A stretch of DNA of 64,000 nt from Arion vulgaris (taxonomy: Eukaryota > Mollusca > Gastropoda > Stylommatophora > Arionidae). Shown here piece by piece: positions 1 through 11,377 of the stretch (positions are counted from its first letter, which is position 1; the number at the start of each line of letters is the position of its first letter). The DNA lies in NCBI GenBank assembly GCA_020796225.1, contig CM036767.1, forward strand, positions 17,413,927 through 17,477,926. The letters run 5' to 3'. The translations under genes and the position numbers were made by a program. The notes beneath the pieces are model-generated. The model made no database searches. It was not told where the DNA came from and saw only the letters and a list, made by a program, of their open reading frames with translations.

Positions 1-339
1 ACCTTTGGCACGAGAGACGAACACCTGACCTATAGGCTACAGAGACCCTGGAAACAGCTAGACTACTTAACAAAAATGGTTCGATAAATCAAGAGATCTC
101 AAAGCAGTTTTGTCTTCGGTAAAACAGTTCTTACTTTCTGAGTATACATAAAACAAGCATTGTAAGTGGAACAACAATACGGATTAAGGATTAGTAAGAA
201 TAATTATCACAGCACTTCGGGCAAGTCCGTAGGTGATATATTATCTTTATTTGGGTAGACGACAGGCTTCCGCTGTCAAACAAAATCGCCTACGCAACAT
301 TGCCGTTACTTCTAACCGTGACCCTCGGCAACATAAGGC
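1..339. other. No gene recognised
   Basis: AT-rich sequence without a convincing coding region. Around 205-245 a stretch resembles the 3' end of the RNase H LINE seen at 11940 and 53700 (GCACTTCGGGCAAGTCC), but it is too short to call. Confidence 0.4.
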
Positions 340-740
340 CGAATAGCTCAGACGGGAAATTTTAAATTCATGTTTAATGAGGGCTAGTTTTTGTAAATGT
401 TTGATAGAACAATGGCAAAACACGTAATTACAAAGTACTGTAGTTTTACAATTACAATGTAATTTTGTGCAATTTTACTCAATTATATGAGTCCGTTGTT
501 ATTTATTGATGAAAAATATTAATAATTCTTTAGTGTTCCTTAGCGTTAAACTTAACTTGTAACATATTATAACACTAATTTAGAATGTGTGTTGTTTTAA
601 AACGAATTCGTCTTTATACAATAATACTAGACAGCGAGGTCACGCGACGGTTGTGGTTTTTTTCCTATAATTTTTTTTTTTACCTGAGCTCGCTGCCCGT
701 ATGTTCATCACGGTCTAACAACGCAATTTTCAACCCAAGC
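340..740 (+). repeat. Repeat D, copy 1 (unclassified dispersed repeat)
   Basis: It contains a series of blocks found again at 1075-1400, 39395-39780 (reverse), 39783-41150 and 62040-63450: ATGTTTGATAGAACA, CTTAGCGTTAAACTTAAC, and GCGAGGTCACGCGACGG followed by a T-rich tract and the ending CTGCCCGTATGTT. No coding region, terminal inverted repeat or poly-A tail was identified, so the class is unknown. Confidence 0.6.
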
Positions 741-1060
741 TTAAGAGCTGAATGACTGCGGTACAGCCAGTCTTTAACGGGAAAATGGATTCTCTGCCTC
801 GCAACGGAGTTCATGCGTCTAAGCGGGAATTCTTCGCGGATTTATAATACATATATCTTTGTTCCGGAGCACATGGGTGTCGTTGACATTGAGAGATCAG
901 ACAGGATGGTTGGCTCTGCCACTATGTCAGGGGTCCAGCCAATGGATAGAGATGACATTTTGACGCCCTCAAAGAGTGGCCACAAAGAAGATTGTCATTT
1001 AAACCAATCCACGTTAACTGCTAGATTGCAGAAGCTAGGACACAGTCAACTATGAACTTA
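741..1060 (+). pseudogene. Decayed LINE RNase H fragment
   Basis: From about 855 the frame reads FVPEHMGVVDIERSDR then MDRDDI. This lines up with FVPGHAGVRGNERADR and MDRADI in better-preserved copies in this window (25140-25260, 40140-40270). It is the C-terminal half of an RNase H domain plus the region after it. It is heavily mutated, has no catalytic context left, and sits between two copies of repeat D. Confidence 0.55.
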
Positions 1061-1074
1061 TGGGCCTGTGGACT

Positions 1075-1400
1075 TATGGTGAAACTGACCTAGTTTCAGT
1101 TCGGGCTGGAATTTATATATGTTTGATAGTAGACTGCAAGCTTTTTGTAATTGTACTCAATTTTGGAGCCTATGGATATTTATTGGTGAAAAATATTCAT
1201 AATACTGATATTCCTTTTTGTTAAACTTAACTTGTTGCATAATATAACTTTGAATTTAGCATTTTGTGTTGATTTTAAAATGAATTCATCTATATACAAC
1301 AATACTGGAATGCGAGGTCATGTGACTGGTTGTGGTCTGATTTCCCATAATTTTTACTTGAGTCCGCAGGCCCTATGAGTTTATAGTTGGCTGTGACTTG
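1075..1400 (+). repeat. Repeat D, copy 2
   Basis: It carries the same ordered blocks as copy 1, including TTGTTAAACTTAACTTG and TGGAATGCGAGGTCATGTG. It follows the RNase H fragment directly, so the LINE piece may have inserted within or between repeat D copies. Confidence 0.6.
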
Positions 1401-1544
1401 CTTTTGATATTATTCAAGTATTGAACAAAAAGGACTATATTATAGATATCTTTTAAATAGACACTTAAATTCAGTGTTTGTGAGCAAGGCAGCGTAGGAA
1501 GAAGAAGGAAGCTGAGGTAACGTACGGACCGAAATATGTTGTTG

Positions 1545-1640
1545 ATGGTCTAGATGATGGATTGGATGGATTGAAGGATGGATAGATTTTGGGTGGATTG
1601 ATGGATGGATGGATTGAATGGATGGATGGGATGGAGGGAG
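1545..1640. repeat. GGAT-rich simple repeat
   Basis: Imperfect (GGAT)n/(GGATT)n stretch, such as TTGATGGATGGATGGATTG. Confidence 0.7.
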
Positions 1641-1980
1641 AGGGTTGAAGAGCTCTTTGTGTTAGGTGAGTGTTTCATCTTAGGCTAGGTATCATTGAGT
1701 GGCAGTGTGAGCATAGTTATTCTCCATTTGCTGGATGTCAGGTATGGCTACTTGGTTTGGGAGGTTATGGGAGGTTGGTAGGCCTGGCGTGCATATGTTT
1801 GCGATGTTTTAGTGTAGGCATGCATGGAGCGTAGGTGTTGTAGGCTCTGTGTTGAGTTGCGTCGTCTGCAAAAAATCATTTAGGCTGAGGTTGGCTGGTG
1901 AGCTAAAAGGCAAGCGGAGAATAGGCCTAGAGCAAGGGCGGCAGTAGGCAAGCAGGGCAAAGTCCTTAAAAAGGCAAATC

Positions 1981-2340
1981 AGGCTAGAAGTAGTCAGCAG
2001 AAGAGGCAGGCAGACGGTAGGCGGATGCAGGTGAGGAGGAGCAGCAGTCAGGTGGCAGGGAGCAGGTAGGGAGGCGGGGCAGGTAGCAGGAGGCAGCAGA
2101 CAGGTAGGCAGGAGGGCAGGTGGTAAGGTGGAGGACAGTCAGCAGTAGGAGGTAGCGCAGGTCAGGCAGGAGGGCAGTTAGGGAATCAGGTAGAATCAGG
2201 TATATAGCAGACAGGTAGGCTAGTGTTGGATAGGTAGAGACAGGTAGACAGTTAGGAGGTAGGCGGTAGGTAGGCAATCAGGTATGTACGCAAGCAGGTA
2301 TGTGCGCAGGTAGATAGGCAGTTAGGTAGGTAGGTGTGTA
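1981..2340. repeat. Degenerate GGCAGGTAGG-like repeat
   Basis: Purine-rich degenerate tandem sequence built from CAGGTAGG/GGCAGGAGG words. The long reverse-strand frame across it is a by-product of the repeat. Confidence 0.6.
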
Positions 2341-3180
2341 ACAGTTTCACTGTTATTTAGGTAGTAGAGTCGGAGAACAACTCAAAACCCCTTTATTGCA
2401 CTTGACGTCCTTGACCAAGTTGGTATTACATAAATTGTTTACCAGTCCCAAGTGCTGACCAGTAGAGCATTAATCTCAAGCAGTGTGATTTAACCCGGGG
2501 TATGCGAGGACTCCGTTAAGCCGGGGATCTCGAGACCAGGGCAGATGCCTGATAGGGCTTTTAGTTGGACAAAATAGACAGTTAGAACAGATTAACGGAA
2601 GAGTAAGCACGTAACGTTTGAGCGGGAGAGAAGCCACAACTCTTGAGCGGAGAAGACTTTTTGAACACTTGAGCGTGTAAGGCAAGAGGAACGACTTCAA
2701 TGACAGCGAAGAATACAACAGTGATTTATATGTTGTGATGGATGTGCAAACTCACAACAGATGGATTTTTTGAACTTGGCGTAATTAGTTGAGATGCTGA
2801 ACTAGTGTATTTGATTAATATGTTGTGATAGATGTGGGAAACCCCGACAGAGGATTCCTTGAACTTTCTGTTAATTAATAGAGAAGCGGGCTTAGTGTTA
2901 TACATTTTATTTCGGGAAGGGTATTTATGTACTTTTAGTCTCATATCAGTTGAGAGAGAGTATGTATGTACATTTACCATTTAGATACCAATAATAAACT
3001 TCGTATAAGTTGTTTAGACGGCCTTGTGTGAAATTAATATAGTCTATTATCAGGTGTCAGACAGCGGTAGATTATACTATACCATCGTTCACTATTCGCT
3101 TTCAGTAGTTTATTCTTCTGTTTTTTCCCCCTTTCTTTCTCTACTTTCCTGGAGCCATGTACTAGTCTCACGAACTATTA
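2341..3180. other. No gene recognised
   Basis: Short open frames on the minus strand show no family features. A weak internal duplication is visible: TGTTGTGATGGATGTG near 2730 and TGTTGTGATAGATGTG near 2820. Confidence 0.4.
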
Positions 3181-3262
3181 CAGGTGGGTAGGTAGGTAAG
3201 TAGGCAGGTAAGTAGGCAGGTAAGTAGGCAGGTAAGTAGGCAGGTAAGTAGGTAGAGAGACA
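3181..3262 (+). repeat. 12-bp tandem repeat containing GTAAGT
   Basis: About six units of GGCAGGTAAGTA. Five contain AGGTAAGT, identical to a consensus 5' splice site on the + strand. Confidence 0.8.
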
Positions 3263-3884
3263 GGCAGGTATTCAGATAGGAAGGGAGGAGAAAGGTAAGA
3301 CGTCACTACTTATCAGAAGAGCTCTCTTCTTACAAACAAAATGAGATTATTTTCTTTGAACACATTTTCTGAACCAGATCAACAAACATAAATGTTGGCT
3401 CTTATTTCAAATATACTAATCAAATGATCACAATGCTTTGAATGGGACATGACAGAATCAAAAGACATTGCGTAAACATAACTAATAGAGCTTTAAGCTT
3501 TAGGGATAAATTAGTATTGACTTTTGCACATAAAACAAAAAGACATTTAAAGCTGCTATTTGACAAAAATGCAATTACATTCAGTAATGTCAAGGAGAGA
3601 GAGAGATGGGTTAGCATAATGCATAAACGTTCTCCTATCGAATCGAACACAAGAAGGTTGCGGGTTCAATCCTACACACGATATTCCACACGTGAGGAAA
3701 TGAATTTGCCCGCCTACCCCTACACATTATGGACTAGAAATATTAAGTGAGAGGCACGTCATACCCTAATGTCTGAAACGATGCTGGAAAATGTATTTTG
3801 TTAATAATATCAGATAAATATTTATATTTTGCATTGACATAATTTCCGCCTGTAACGGCTCTCATGTCGACCCAGTCTCAATTA

Positions 3885-4155
3885 GGTACCCACCCGTGTG
3901 TTGCCTGGGCTCACAAAGGGAGCAAAAAAAGGATCACTGTAACGTATAAGGCATGTCGTAAAAGGCGACTGAGGTAGGGGCCTGGGGAAGTTATCCTAGT
4001 AAATAAAAAGCGTCGCAGAAATCGGATGTGCTGGCCTACTTGTAGGCGCATAACATTCACAACGTACAATCTCTCTTAGGCTCGGATCACATACAGATCA
4101 CAAAGAATGGTTTAACAAGTGGTCGATATGGAGGCATTGAAGAAGAAGAATTAGT
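3885..4155 (+). repeat. SINE-C copy, (GAA)n tail
   Basis: Dispersed repeat with ordered blocks: GGCATGTCGTAAAAGGCGAC, CGTCGCAGAAATCGGATGTG, CCTACTTGTAGGCGCATAAC, GATCACATACAGATCACAAA, then AAGAAGAAG. At least ten relatives occur in the window in both orientations. The simple tail suggests retroposition. No RNA polymerase III promoter boxes were identified with confidence. Confidence 0.75.
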
Positions 4156-4261
4156 TGCCATGAAAAGTACTGTGAAATAAAGGTGGCCGGCGTGATGTTA
4201 TTCACATCCTTCATCGTCAATGAAATATACGAGCCTAACACCAGATTAACTTATATACCAC

Positions 4262-4475
4262 GTTGCCCGTCTGCCCAGCGTGTTCGTAGCGCGTTGGACT
4301 ACGGGTGGCTATCCCTCTGTGTGTGCGGGTTCAATTCCGCGGGCTGGCAGAAAAAGCCACAGATTCCCCAGATTTACGGTGTTCGTGGCACCGAACCGAA
4401 GGGTTACGATGTCCATGACACCGAGCCGAAGAGCTGAAAAGCTCAAGTGCTTCTGGATCGAAAAAAGAAGAAGAA
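4262..4475 (+). repeat. SINE-D copy, tRNA-derived
   Basis: The head resembles a tRNA gene: an A-box-like region near GTAGCGCGTTGGACTACGGG and a B box GGGTTCAATTCC. A body follows with GTGGCACCGAACCGAAGGGT, then an AAGAAG tail. A second copy lies at 5645-5845. The open frames across it are not host genes. Confidence 0.75.
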
Positions 4476-4920
4476 ATATACCACGTTGTATAAACAGGGT
4501 TACTATTTTTTACATTAACATAGAGACAATTATACTATCAATATTACCAACAAATGCACTGAAATTCGATATTAAAAAAGACACTTATCTGCAGGACAGA
4601 CCGTAACAAAAAAGACACACAGCTTCAGAACTGACAAAGAGACAACTAGTATTAACTGTCAGGAAGAAATGAAATGAAATCACGCAGTAGCTAACATTGC
4701 TATGATGGTATTCGTGAGACAAGAGACAATCAAATAATCAGAAGAATATGAATGATATGATTAGTCTACGAGTTAATGTTCTCGTACGTAAGAATTGCCA
4801 GATAATGTATTTTTAACTTAATAGTGTGTCCTTCATCGTCTAGTAACATAGATATCATGGAGGAACTGTCTTCATGTCAGTTTCTTCAAGGTCTGTCTGG
4901 TGTAGATTTTCATCTGAATG
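4476..4920. other. No gene recognised
   Basis: AT-rich unique-looking sequence with no coding or repeat signal that I can support. Confidence 0.4.
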
Positions 4921-5300
4921 TCATTATCATCATCATCATCATCATCAGGTACCGTGACGGCTGGCGTAGGGGATCATAGATCTCCACAAACCTCTGTCTC
5001 TGGTGTTTGCTACCATATCAGATGTTGAAGCTCTTCCGTGCTATTAAGTCAGGCTATCCAAAATTGTTTCTCTCTGTTTTCCTCTGCCTCGTCTTCCCTC
5101 GATTTTTACCAAATGTTACAATGTGTTCTAAACCTGCCTTACTCATCACATGTCCAAAAAATGATGACTGCCTCTTTCTTATATTGATGACAAGCTTACT
5201 CGGTGTCTTGATCTCATTCAACACCTCCACATTAGTCATGTTAACAGTCCATGGGATTCTTATCATTCTTCTGTAAACCACATCTCTGTGAATATTATTT
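4921..5300 (-). pseudogene. 5'-truncated LINE end with (GAT)n tail
   Basis: On the minus strand the frame reads YRRMIRIPWT, then MTNVEVLNEI and FFGHVM. This is the typical stretch after the reverse transcriptase in RTE- or I-like LINEs (consensus YRR.LRIPWT..., .FGH..R). Its 3' end is the (ATC)n run at 4921-4947. The same family recurs at 7015-7434 and 46013-46215, each with a GAT/ATC microsatellite at the same end. Confidence 0.75.
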
Positions 5301-5644
5301 ACACCTTGTTTATTTGTTGTCTATGTATGGGATTTAAGCCGTTTATTTGTTGTCTATGTAAGGCCTTAAAGCCTCTTTAAGTCGAGACACACCACTTTCA
5401 ACCTAAGGACGAACACTGTTTTGGTTATATCAGAGCGTGTAGGTCAACAAACAGGAAAAATAAGGATTAACACCTTAATCCAAGATTACCCAATAAATGT
5501 TGTGGTAACTCATTTACAACGAGACCTGTTCAAACCGTTATGTTATCAAATAATTTATTTTGTTTCTGTCTGCTCCGTGTTTTTGTTTCTTCCATGATTT
5601 CTGAAAATATGGGTAGACATTAAAATCGATAACTGTCTCATAGT
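5301..5644. other. No gene recognised
   Basis: It contains a short direct duplication (GTTTATTTGTTGTCTATGTA near 5308 and 5340) and nothing else recognisable. Confidence 0.4.
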
Positions 5645-5845
5645 CCGCCTGCCTTGCGTGTTCGTAGCGTGTTGGACGACGGGTGAAAATCCCCCTGTGA
5701 GTGTGGTTTAATTGTGCGGGCTGGCAGAAAAGCCACAGGTTCTTCAGATTTACAGTGTTCGTGGCACCGAACCGAAGGGTTACGATGTCCATGGCACCGA
5801 GCCGAAGATCTGAAAGTACAAGTGCTTCTGGATCATCAAAATACA
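5645..5845 (+). repeat. SINE-D copy 2, tRNA-derived
   Basis: Homologous to 4262-4475: CGTGTTCGTAGCGTGTTGGA, GTTTAATTGTGCGGG (degraded B box), GTGGCACCGAACCGAAGGGT. The 136-codon minus-strand open frame over it is a shadow of the repeat. Confidence 0.72.
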
Positions 5846-6164
5846 TTTTTTTTTTAAACTGTCTGAAGATAGCGAAGCTGGTAACATGTTGCGCTAGTAG
5901 TCCTGTGTCGGAGAAATTATGAGCTTCAAGGCCTGAATGGGTCAACACATTTTATGTGGACTACAGAAAACCCTGATCCCTTACTTGGGAATATAATTTA
6001 CAAATACCTCTGAAGTCGGAGCTAGGCTCGCCCGAATGACCCGGGATTCTGATGATATAAAAAGCAAGTCTTCACGCAAAAATAAGTCATTCTGAGCCTG
6101 AATTCATAGTGGACAAGGGAAGAAAAAAAGTAACATCTGGCATCCATTTTTACCTTTGCCTTTC

Positions 6165-6340
6165 CCACTTCCATCGTTGTCTTCTATAACACTTCATGAT
6201 TTATCACGCCTACCGAAACATTATCGGAGTAACATTGCTCTTTGAGGCACACTGTCTGTTGGTAATCTACTTATGTGGCCGAACCATTTAATGTGTTGCT
6301 TATTGATGGAGTTCAGTAGTCATGTTGTTGGAAATGTTGC
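6165..6340 (-). pseudogene. LINE C-terminal fragment
   Basis: The minus-strand translation contains INKQHIKWFGHISRLPT, the .Q.IKWFGHL.R motif found downstream of the reverse transcriptase in many LINEs. It is short and interrupted by stops. Confidence 0.55.
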
Positions 6341-6528
6341 TGTTGTAGTTAGCGGGAATTTCTCGACCAACTATGAATGTTTACATCTAGTCCTCATGAA
6401 AATGTTGGAAATCTACGTTCTATAGCTATATTCAACGTTTTTATTTATTTTCGCTAATCTGACAGGTGGTTTTGGAGATACAGGGATAATGTAACGATTG
6501 AAATACTGCTATTGTAATCACTAATAAT

Positions 6529-6778
6529 TTGACTATTGGACACACCTTGAGGAGAAATGATCAACGAATATCAAAGCAGGCATTGAAGTGGGATGCAAAG
6601 GATTCAAGAAAGAGAGGACGACATAGGGAGACCCTAAAACGAACTTTGTTGAGAGAGGCAAGAAATATCGGTCTCAGTTCCATGGAGGAGAATGAGCGAG
6701 TTGCCCAGGATAGAGTGGTATGGAGAAATTACTTGCATGCCCTATGTAACGTATAACGGTACGAGAGGAATTACTAAC
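6529..6778 (+). mobile_element. 5'-truncated LINE insertion with target-site duplication
   Basis: The frame reads GHTLRRNDQRISKQALKWDA, followed by a KRGRHRETLKR stretch and RVAQDRVVWRNYL, the C-terminal region of a LINE polyprotein. It ends GTACGAGAGGAATTA. It is flanked by the 10-base direct repeat CACTAATAAT (6519-6528 and 6779-6788), the mark of target-primed insertion. Relatives are at 40633-41051 (minus) and 53105-53445 (plus). Confidence 0.8.
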
Positions 6779-7014
6779 CACTAATAATAAGAATAACAGA
6801 GATACAGTTGAGAAGCTGATACTTTCTCCAGTGAGAAAGTAAAGGATGTGTGCTAGAAATCACTAGAATGGTTACAAAATAAAACAAGATGGCAAAGGAG
6901 GAAAGATCATGTGAATGTTGTGGAAAAAAATGAAAATAGTTCATTTGTTGTTTTTTAATCTGATTAGAGATAAGGCTGGCGGAATAAAATAGGGCGTCAT
7001 TAATGTGTGGCATG

Positions 7015-7434
7015 GTAACCAATATTGACATACGGATGCGAGTCATGGACAATAAACAAACAGATCGAAAAATCTCTGGAGGCCACAGAGATGGGGTTTT
7101 ACAGAAGAATGATGAGAATTCCACAGACTGCTAAAATCACAAATGTGGAGGTGTTGAATGAGGTCAAGACACAGAGAAAATTTATTATCAATATACGAAA
7201 GAGGTAGTCATCATTTTCGGACATGTGAGGGGGAGGTTTAGAACACATTGTAACAACTAGTAAAATCGAGGGTAGACGAGACAGAGAAAGGCAGAGAGAG
7301 AAAAATTTTGGATAGCCTGACTTCATGGCACAGTATAGCGTCAACATCTGAATTGATAGCAAACACCATAGATAGAGATTGGTGGAGATACATGATCGCC
7401 TACGCCAGCCGGCACGTTACCTGATGATGATGAT
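7015..7434 (+). pseudogene. LINE end with (GAT)n tail
   Basis: The frame shows TYGCESWTINKQIEKSLEA, FYRRMMRIPQTAKITNVEVL and FGHV, the post-RT region of the family at 4921-5300. It ends GGCACGTTACCTGATGATGA. Frame changes and internal stops show it is dead. Confidence 0.75.
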
Positions 7435-7879
7435 GGTAGCCAAGACGCCCGCGGGCGCTTCACTTGACAGCCTTGATTCAACAGCATATCACATCAAATA
7501 CTGTATTACTTTTAGGACATAATAACTACAAAAGGAACGATTTCTCATCAATATTTTGATGAATCAAACACTGAAGACGATCCTGCCATGTTATTAGTCT
7601 GGCTGCTTCCGATTTAATAATATTGATCGTGGTTACTCACTGACTTAGTTGAACACTTTCATATCTCAACAGCTCGCTCGGTTATACAACACAAGCCCAG
7701 GGTTTACAAAATAAGCAAAGCAGTGAACATTACGTAATTGTTTCTCGCAACTCGTAACAAAAATAATCAGTTTTAAAATATAGAAAGAAAAAAAAACTAA
7801 GACCAAAGAACACTTTAATAAATAGCCAAAATAATAAATATTGCACAGGTATATAAGGTATATTACAGGTGAATAACCC
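7435..7879. other. No gene recognised
   Basis: AT-rich sequence with no supported feature before the LINE-derived minisatellite. Confidence 0.4.
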
Positions 7880-7899
7880 ATGTATGCTTTTGAATATAA

Positions 7900-8885
7900 G
7901 TGTTACAGAAGAGTCATCAGTATATCATTGACAGAAAAGTGTTACAGAAGAGTCATCAGTATATCATTGACAGAAAAGTGTTACAGAAGAGTCATCAGTA
8001 TATCATTGACAGAAGAGTCATCAGTATATCATTGACAGAAAAGTGTTACAGAAGAGTCATCAGTATATCATTGACAGAAAAGTGTTACAGAAGAGTCATC
8101 AGTATATCATTGACAGAAGAGTCATCAGTATATCATTGACAGAAAAGTGTTACAGAAGAGTCATCAGTATATCATTGACAGAAAAGTGTTACAGAAGAGT
8201 CATCAGTATATCATTGACAGAAAAGTGTTACAGAAGAGTCATCAGTATATCATTGACAGAAAAGTGTTACAGAAGAGTCATCAGTATATCATTGACAGAA
8301 ACGTGTTACAGAAGAGTCATCAGTATATCATTGACAGAAAAGTCATCAGTATATCATTGACAGAAAAGTGTTACAGAAGAGTCATCAGTATATCATTGAC
8401 AGAAAAGTCATCAGTATATCATTGACAGAAAAGTGTTACAGAAGAGTCATCAGTATATCATTGACAGAAAAGTGTTACAGAAGAGTCATCAGTATATCAT
8501 TGACAGAAGAGTCATCAGTATATCATTGACAGAAAAGTGTTACAGAAGAGTCATCAGTATATCATTGACAGAAAAGTGTTACAGAAAAGTCATCAGTATA
8601 TCATTGACAGAAGAGTCATCAGTATATCATTGACAGAAAAGTGTTACAGAAGAGTCATCAGTATATCATTGACAGAAAAGTGTTACAGAAGAGTCATCAG
8701 TATATCATTGACAGAAAAGTGTTACAGAAGAGTCATCAGTATATCATTGACAGAAAAGTGTTACAGAAGAGTCATCAGTATATCATTGACAGAAAATTTA
8801 CAGAAGAGATCGATATATCATTGAAAGAAAAGTGTTACAAAGATCACATATATCATTGACAGAAAAGTAAGAAGAGTCATAGTAT
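7900..8885 (+). repeat. 39-bp minisatellite (with 26-bp variant) derived from LINE coding sequence
   Basis: The unit is GTGTTACAGAAG plus AGTCATCAGTATATCATT plus GACAGAAAA, 39 bases or 13 codons. Some units lack the first 12-13 bases (26-bp form), which shifts frame and splits the apparent reading frames. Copies are nearly identical until the degraded end after about 8795. The overlapping open frames are repeat artefacts, not proteins. Confidence 0.92.
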
Positions 8886-8893
8886 ATCTTGAC

Positions 8894-9017
8894 GACTGAT
8901 GCAACAAATAAGAATGGAAAAACTGACTGATGCTACAAATAAGAATGGAAAAACTGACTGATGCTACAAATAAGAAAGAGAAAACTGACTGATGCTACAA
9001 ATAAGAATGGGAAAACT
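8894..9017 (+). repeat. 31-bp tandem repeat, four units
   Basis: Units start with GACTGATGCTACAAATAAG at 8894, 8925, 8956 and 8987. The last unit runs into the LINE frame KLKYVGHI. Confidence 0.88.
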
Positions 9018-9214
9018 GAAATATGTTGGACATATAATAAGACAAGAATAGTTGAAGAAGACCATGATGGGAGGAGGTTTCCCTGCAAGTAGGAGAAGAA
9101 GAATACCAAGGAGAAGAGGAAGGCCAATGAGGAGAGGTAAGCCAGAGGAGAAGAGGAAGGTCCAAGGAGAAGAGGAATGTAGAATGTAACTGATTGGTTA
9201 TTGGTTATTGGTTA

Positions 9215-9480
9215 CTAAACTGACGTCATTGCACTCCGGGCAGACCCATAGGTGCTCAGTCTCCCCAACAGATATCGAAGAGTATGCATACTGATGGTTC
9301 CTGTGGCTCGCTGATTAAACACACCTCTCACTCTGCCTCTCAGGCATCCAGTTCGACTTGAACAACGGGTAATTTCAAACTGATTAAATCGCTTGATCGA
9401 TTCAACATCGATTTTAGTGTCCTCATCCAACAGAGAGTCGCGAAGAGACCGAAGAATATCCCCTTTAACTGAGGATTTCT
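9215..9480 (-). pseudogene. LINE region after RNase H
   Basis: The minus-strand frame of 89 residues (KGDILRSLRDSLLDEDT..., GVFNQRATGTISMHTL) matches the region after RNase H in the copies at 25240-25490 and 53750-54010 (ADIINSLRERG..., RIVNQQRTGVVSRHTL). The RNase H catalytic part is absent. Confidence 0.6.
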
Positions 9481-9804
9481 GCATTACGTCTGCAAAAGGG
9501 GGACATCTGGTCTATGAGAGAAATTCTGAGGGTTTGTTAGAGGAACAAAGTTCTGCTCATGACAAGCTATTTGAAGGTGATATGCCGTTACCGGAGGGCA
9601 TTCATCCCAGAGTTAGAAAAGTCCTGCAGACCATTGCTCTCCTGTGCGCAATCTACTACCATCTCCACTAAAACTTCTCACAAATCATGTAATTGTGCAA
9701 GTTAGTGATTTAAATCCACCCATCGCAAAATTGCAGCGAATTCAATGACAATTGTGAGAATGACATTTCATTTGAAACTAGATAGCAAGTGTAAATTTGA
9801 TTTG

Positions 9805-10275
9805 GGAGTCTCTGTAGCTTAGACGTTAGGGGATCACCTCTTGTTCCAACGGTACTCAGTTCGCTACCTCGTAGAGCCATCAGGATATTTTTCTAGAGAT
9901 CCCTGATCACATTGTAGGTGAGATCACGTTCCTTGTCATATCGGAGACGGACGATAAAATGTAGGCTTCGCGTTCAGTTTGAGCATATAACAGAACCTTT
10001 GGCAGTTCAAAATCAAGAATAGCATGCCTGAAAGCTTCTGCCCGGGAACATGCATTAAAAAGATTTTAAAATAAAAATTATTCAACAAAATATTTTCATT
10101 ATCTTCTAAATTTACATCGGAGACCCTCGCCGGTGCTACAGAATTCGTGTACTGTCGCAGAGATGTCTTGTGTATAAAAGAGATTGGAGCACTTATGGTT
10201 TTTCACCGAAGTGCAATGATGTTGACCATATCAATAAATCATCAATAAATCATCAATAAATCATCAATCAGTCAT
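9805..10275 (+). repeat. SINE-B copy, tRNA-derived, ATCA-type tail
   Basis: The head TCTCTGTAGCTTAGACGTTA and the B-box region CTCAGTTCGCTACCTCG resemble a tRNA promoter. The body includes GAGATCACGTTCCTTGTCAT, GCAGTTCAAAATC and GAAGTGCAATGATG, and the tail is (CAATAAATCAT)n. The family recurs at 21124, 25735, 27721, 32850 and 47560. Confidence 0.8.
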
Positions 10276-10341
10276 GTAATCTGAAACTAGATAGCATAAC
10301 ATACAGTCGACACATCAAGATACACAACGCACCGTCGACAT

Positions 10342-10605
10342 CAAGATCTTCTTCTTGTTATTCGAAAGCTCCATATCAACCACTTGTTAACCACTCTTTG
10401 TGATTTGTATGTGATCTGAGCCTAAGAGCGATTGTACGCTATGCCAGTTATACGCCTAAAAGTATGCGTATCTGATTTCTGCGACGCTTTTTATTTACTA
10501 GGGTTGCTTTCCTACGCACCTACCTCTGTCTCCTCTCACGATATGCCTTGTAGGTCGCAGAGTTACTATTCTTATGCTGCCCTTGTGACCCCCGACAACA
10601 CACAG
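10342..10605 (-). repeat. SINE-C copy
   Basis: Reverse orientation of the SINE-C blocks: TCTTCTTCTTG at the left, then AACCACTCTTTGTGATTTGT, GCGATTGTACGCTATGCCAG, ATCTGATTTCTGCGACGC and ACGATATGCCTTGTAGGTCG. Confidence 0.75.
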
Positions 10606-11079
10606 ACGAAATGCAAGATATGAAAGAGAATATTAAAGTATAAGTGGAATAACAACATTAAGAAAGTAGACACATACCAGTCTCTCAGTATTTGCTAGCA
10701 TGGAAACAAGACATAACATACTGGAAATACTTCAAGAGTCTTTGATGCTGAGACCAAGATTAAGTTGGTTCTATAAACAAAACCGAAGTTGATCTGATTA
10801 GTAGCGGGATCACGAGAGAGATATATTTGATTAGTAGATCTCTAAGCTTCTGCAGTAAAAGATGCAGCGAAATGGACATGATACCAATGACAAGTAAACA
10901 ACACTAAATCCAAGAAATCAAGATTAAAATTGAAGATCCTTAACAAGGAAGTTGTAGACTGAAGGTCGGAAGAAAGAACAAGGGGAAACATGAAAAAAAA
11001 GAATGAAAAGAAATATGAAAAGAAGGAATGAAAAGAAAGTTAGAAAGATAAAAATAGCGTTGAAAAGATATATAAAAAG

Positions 11080-11345
11080 AAATATGAAAAGAAAGATGAA
11101 AAGAAAGATGAAAAGAAAGATGAAAAGAAAGGTGAAAATAAAGATGAAAAGAAGATGAAAAGAAAGGTGAAAATAAAGATGAAAAGAAAGATGAAAAGAA
11201 AGATGAAAAGAAAGATGAAAAGAAAGATGAAAAGAAAGATGAAAAGAAAGATGAAAAGAAAGATGAAAAGAAAGATGAAAAGAAAGATGAAAGTAAAAGG
11301 TGAAAAGAAAGGTGAAAGCAAAAGGTGAAAAGAAAGATGAAACGA
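11080..11345 (+). repeat. 12-bp purine-rich tandem repeat
   Basis: About 20 units of AGATGAAAAGAA with occasional GGTGAAAATAAA variants, all purine on the + strand. Confidence 0.9.
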
Positions 11346-11377
11346 AAGAAAAGATAGTGTTTTTTTTTATTTTATTG

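Larger units (their letters stand above)
7880..9185 (+). pseudogene. LINE fragment containing two internal minisatellites
   Basis: The flanks and units match a LINE C-terminal region. The left unit encodes KCYRRVISISLTEK, comparable with KCYRRLLGI.YT.. in RTE-like elements. The right end reads MGKLKYVGHI, then a basic RRRRIPRRRGRP stretch. The related copy at 21098-21870 has the same order without the arrays (CTTTTGAATATAAGTGTT, then AATGAGAAAATTGAAGTATT). The element has therefore been inflated by tandem duplication of two separate segments. Confidence 0.65.

Noticed and set aside
5538..5948. 136-codon minus-strand frame
   Set aside because: It lies across SINE-D and its flank, and no protein family features are visible.
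7893..8885. CRISPR-like regular repeat spacing
   Set aside because: There are no unique spacers; the units are contiguous and the context is eukaryotic. The same holds for the 37-, 47- and 23-bp arrays.
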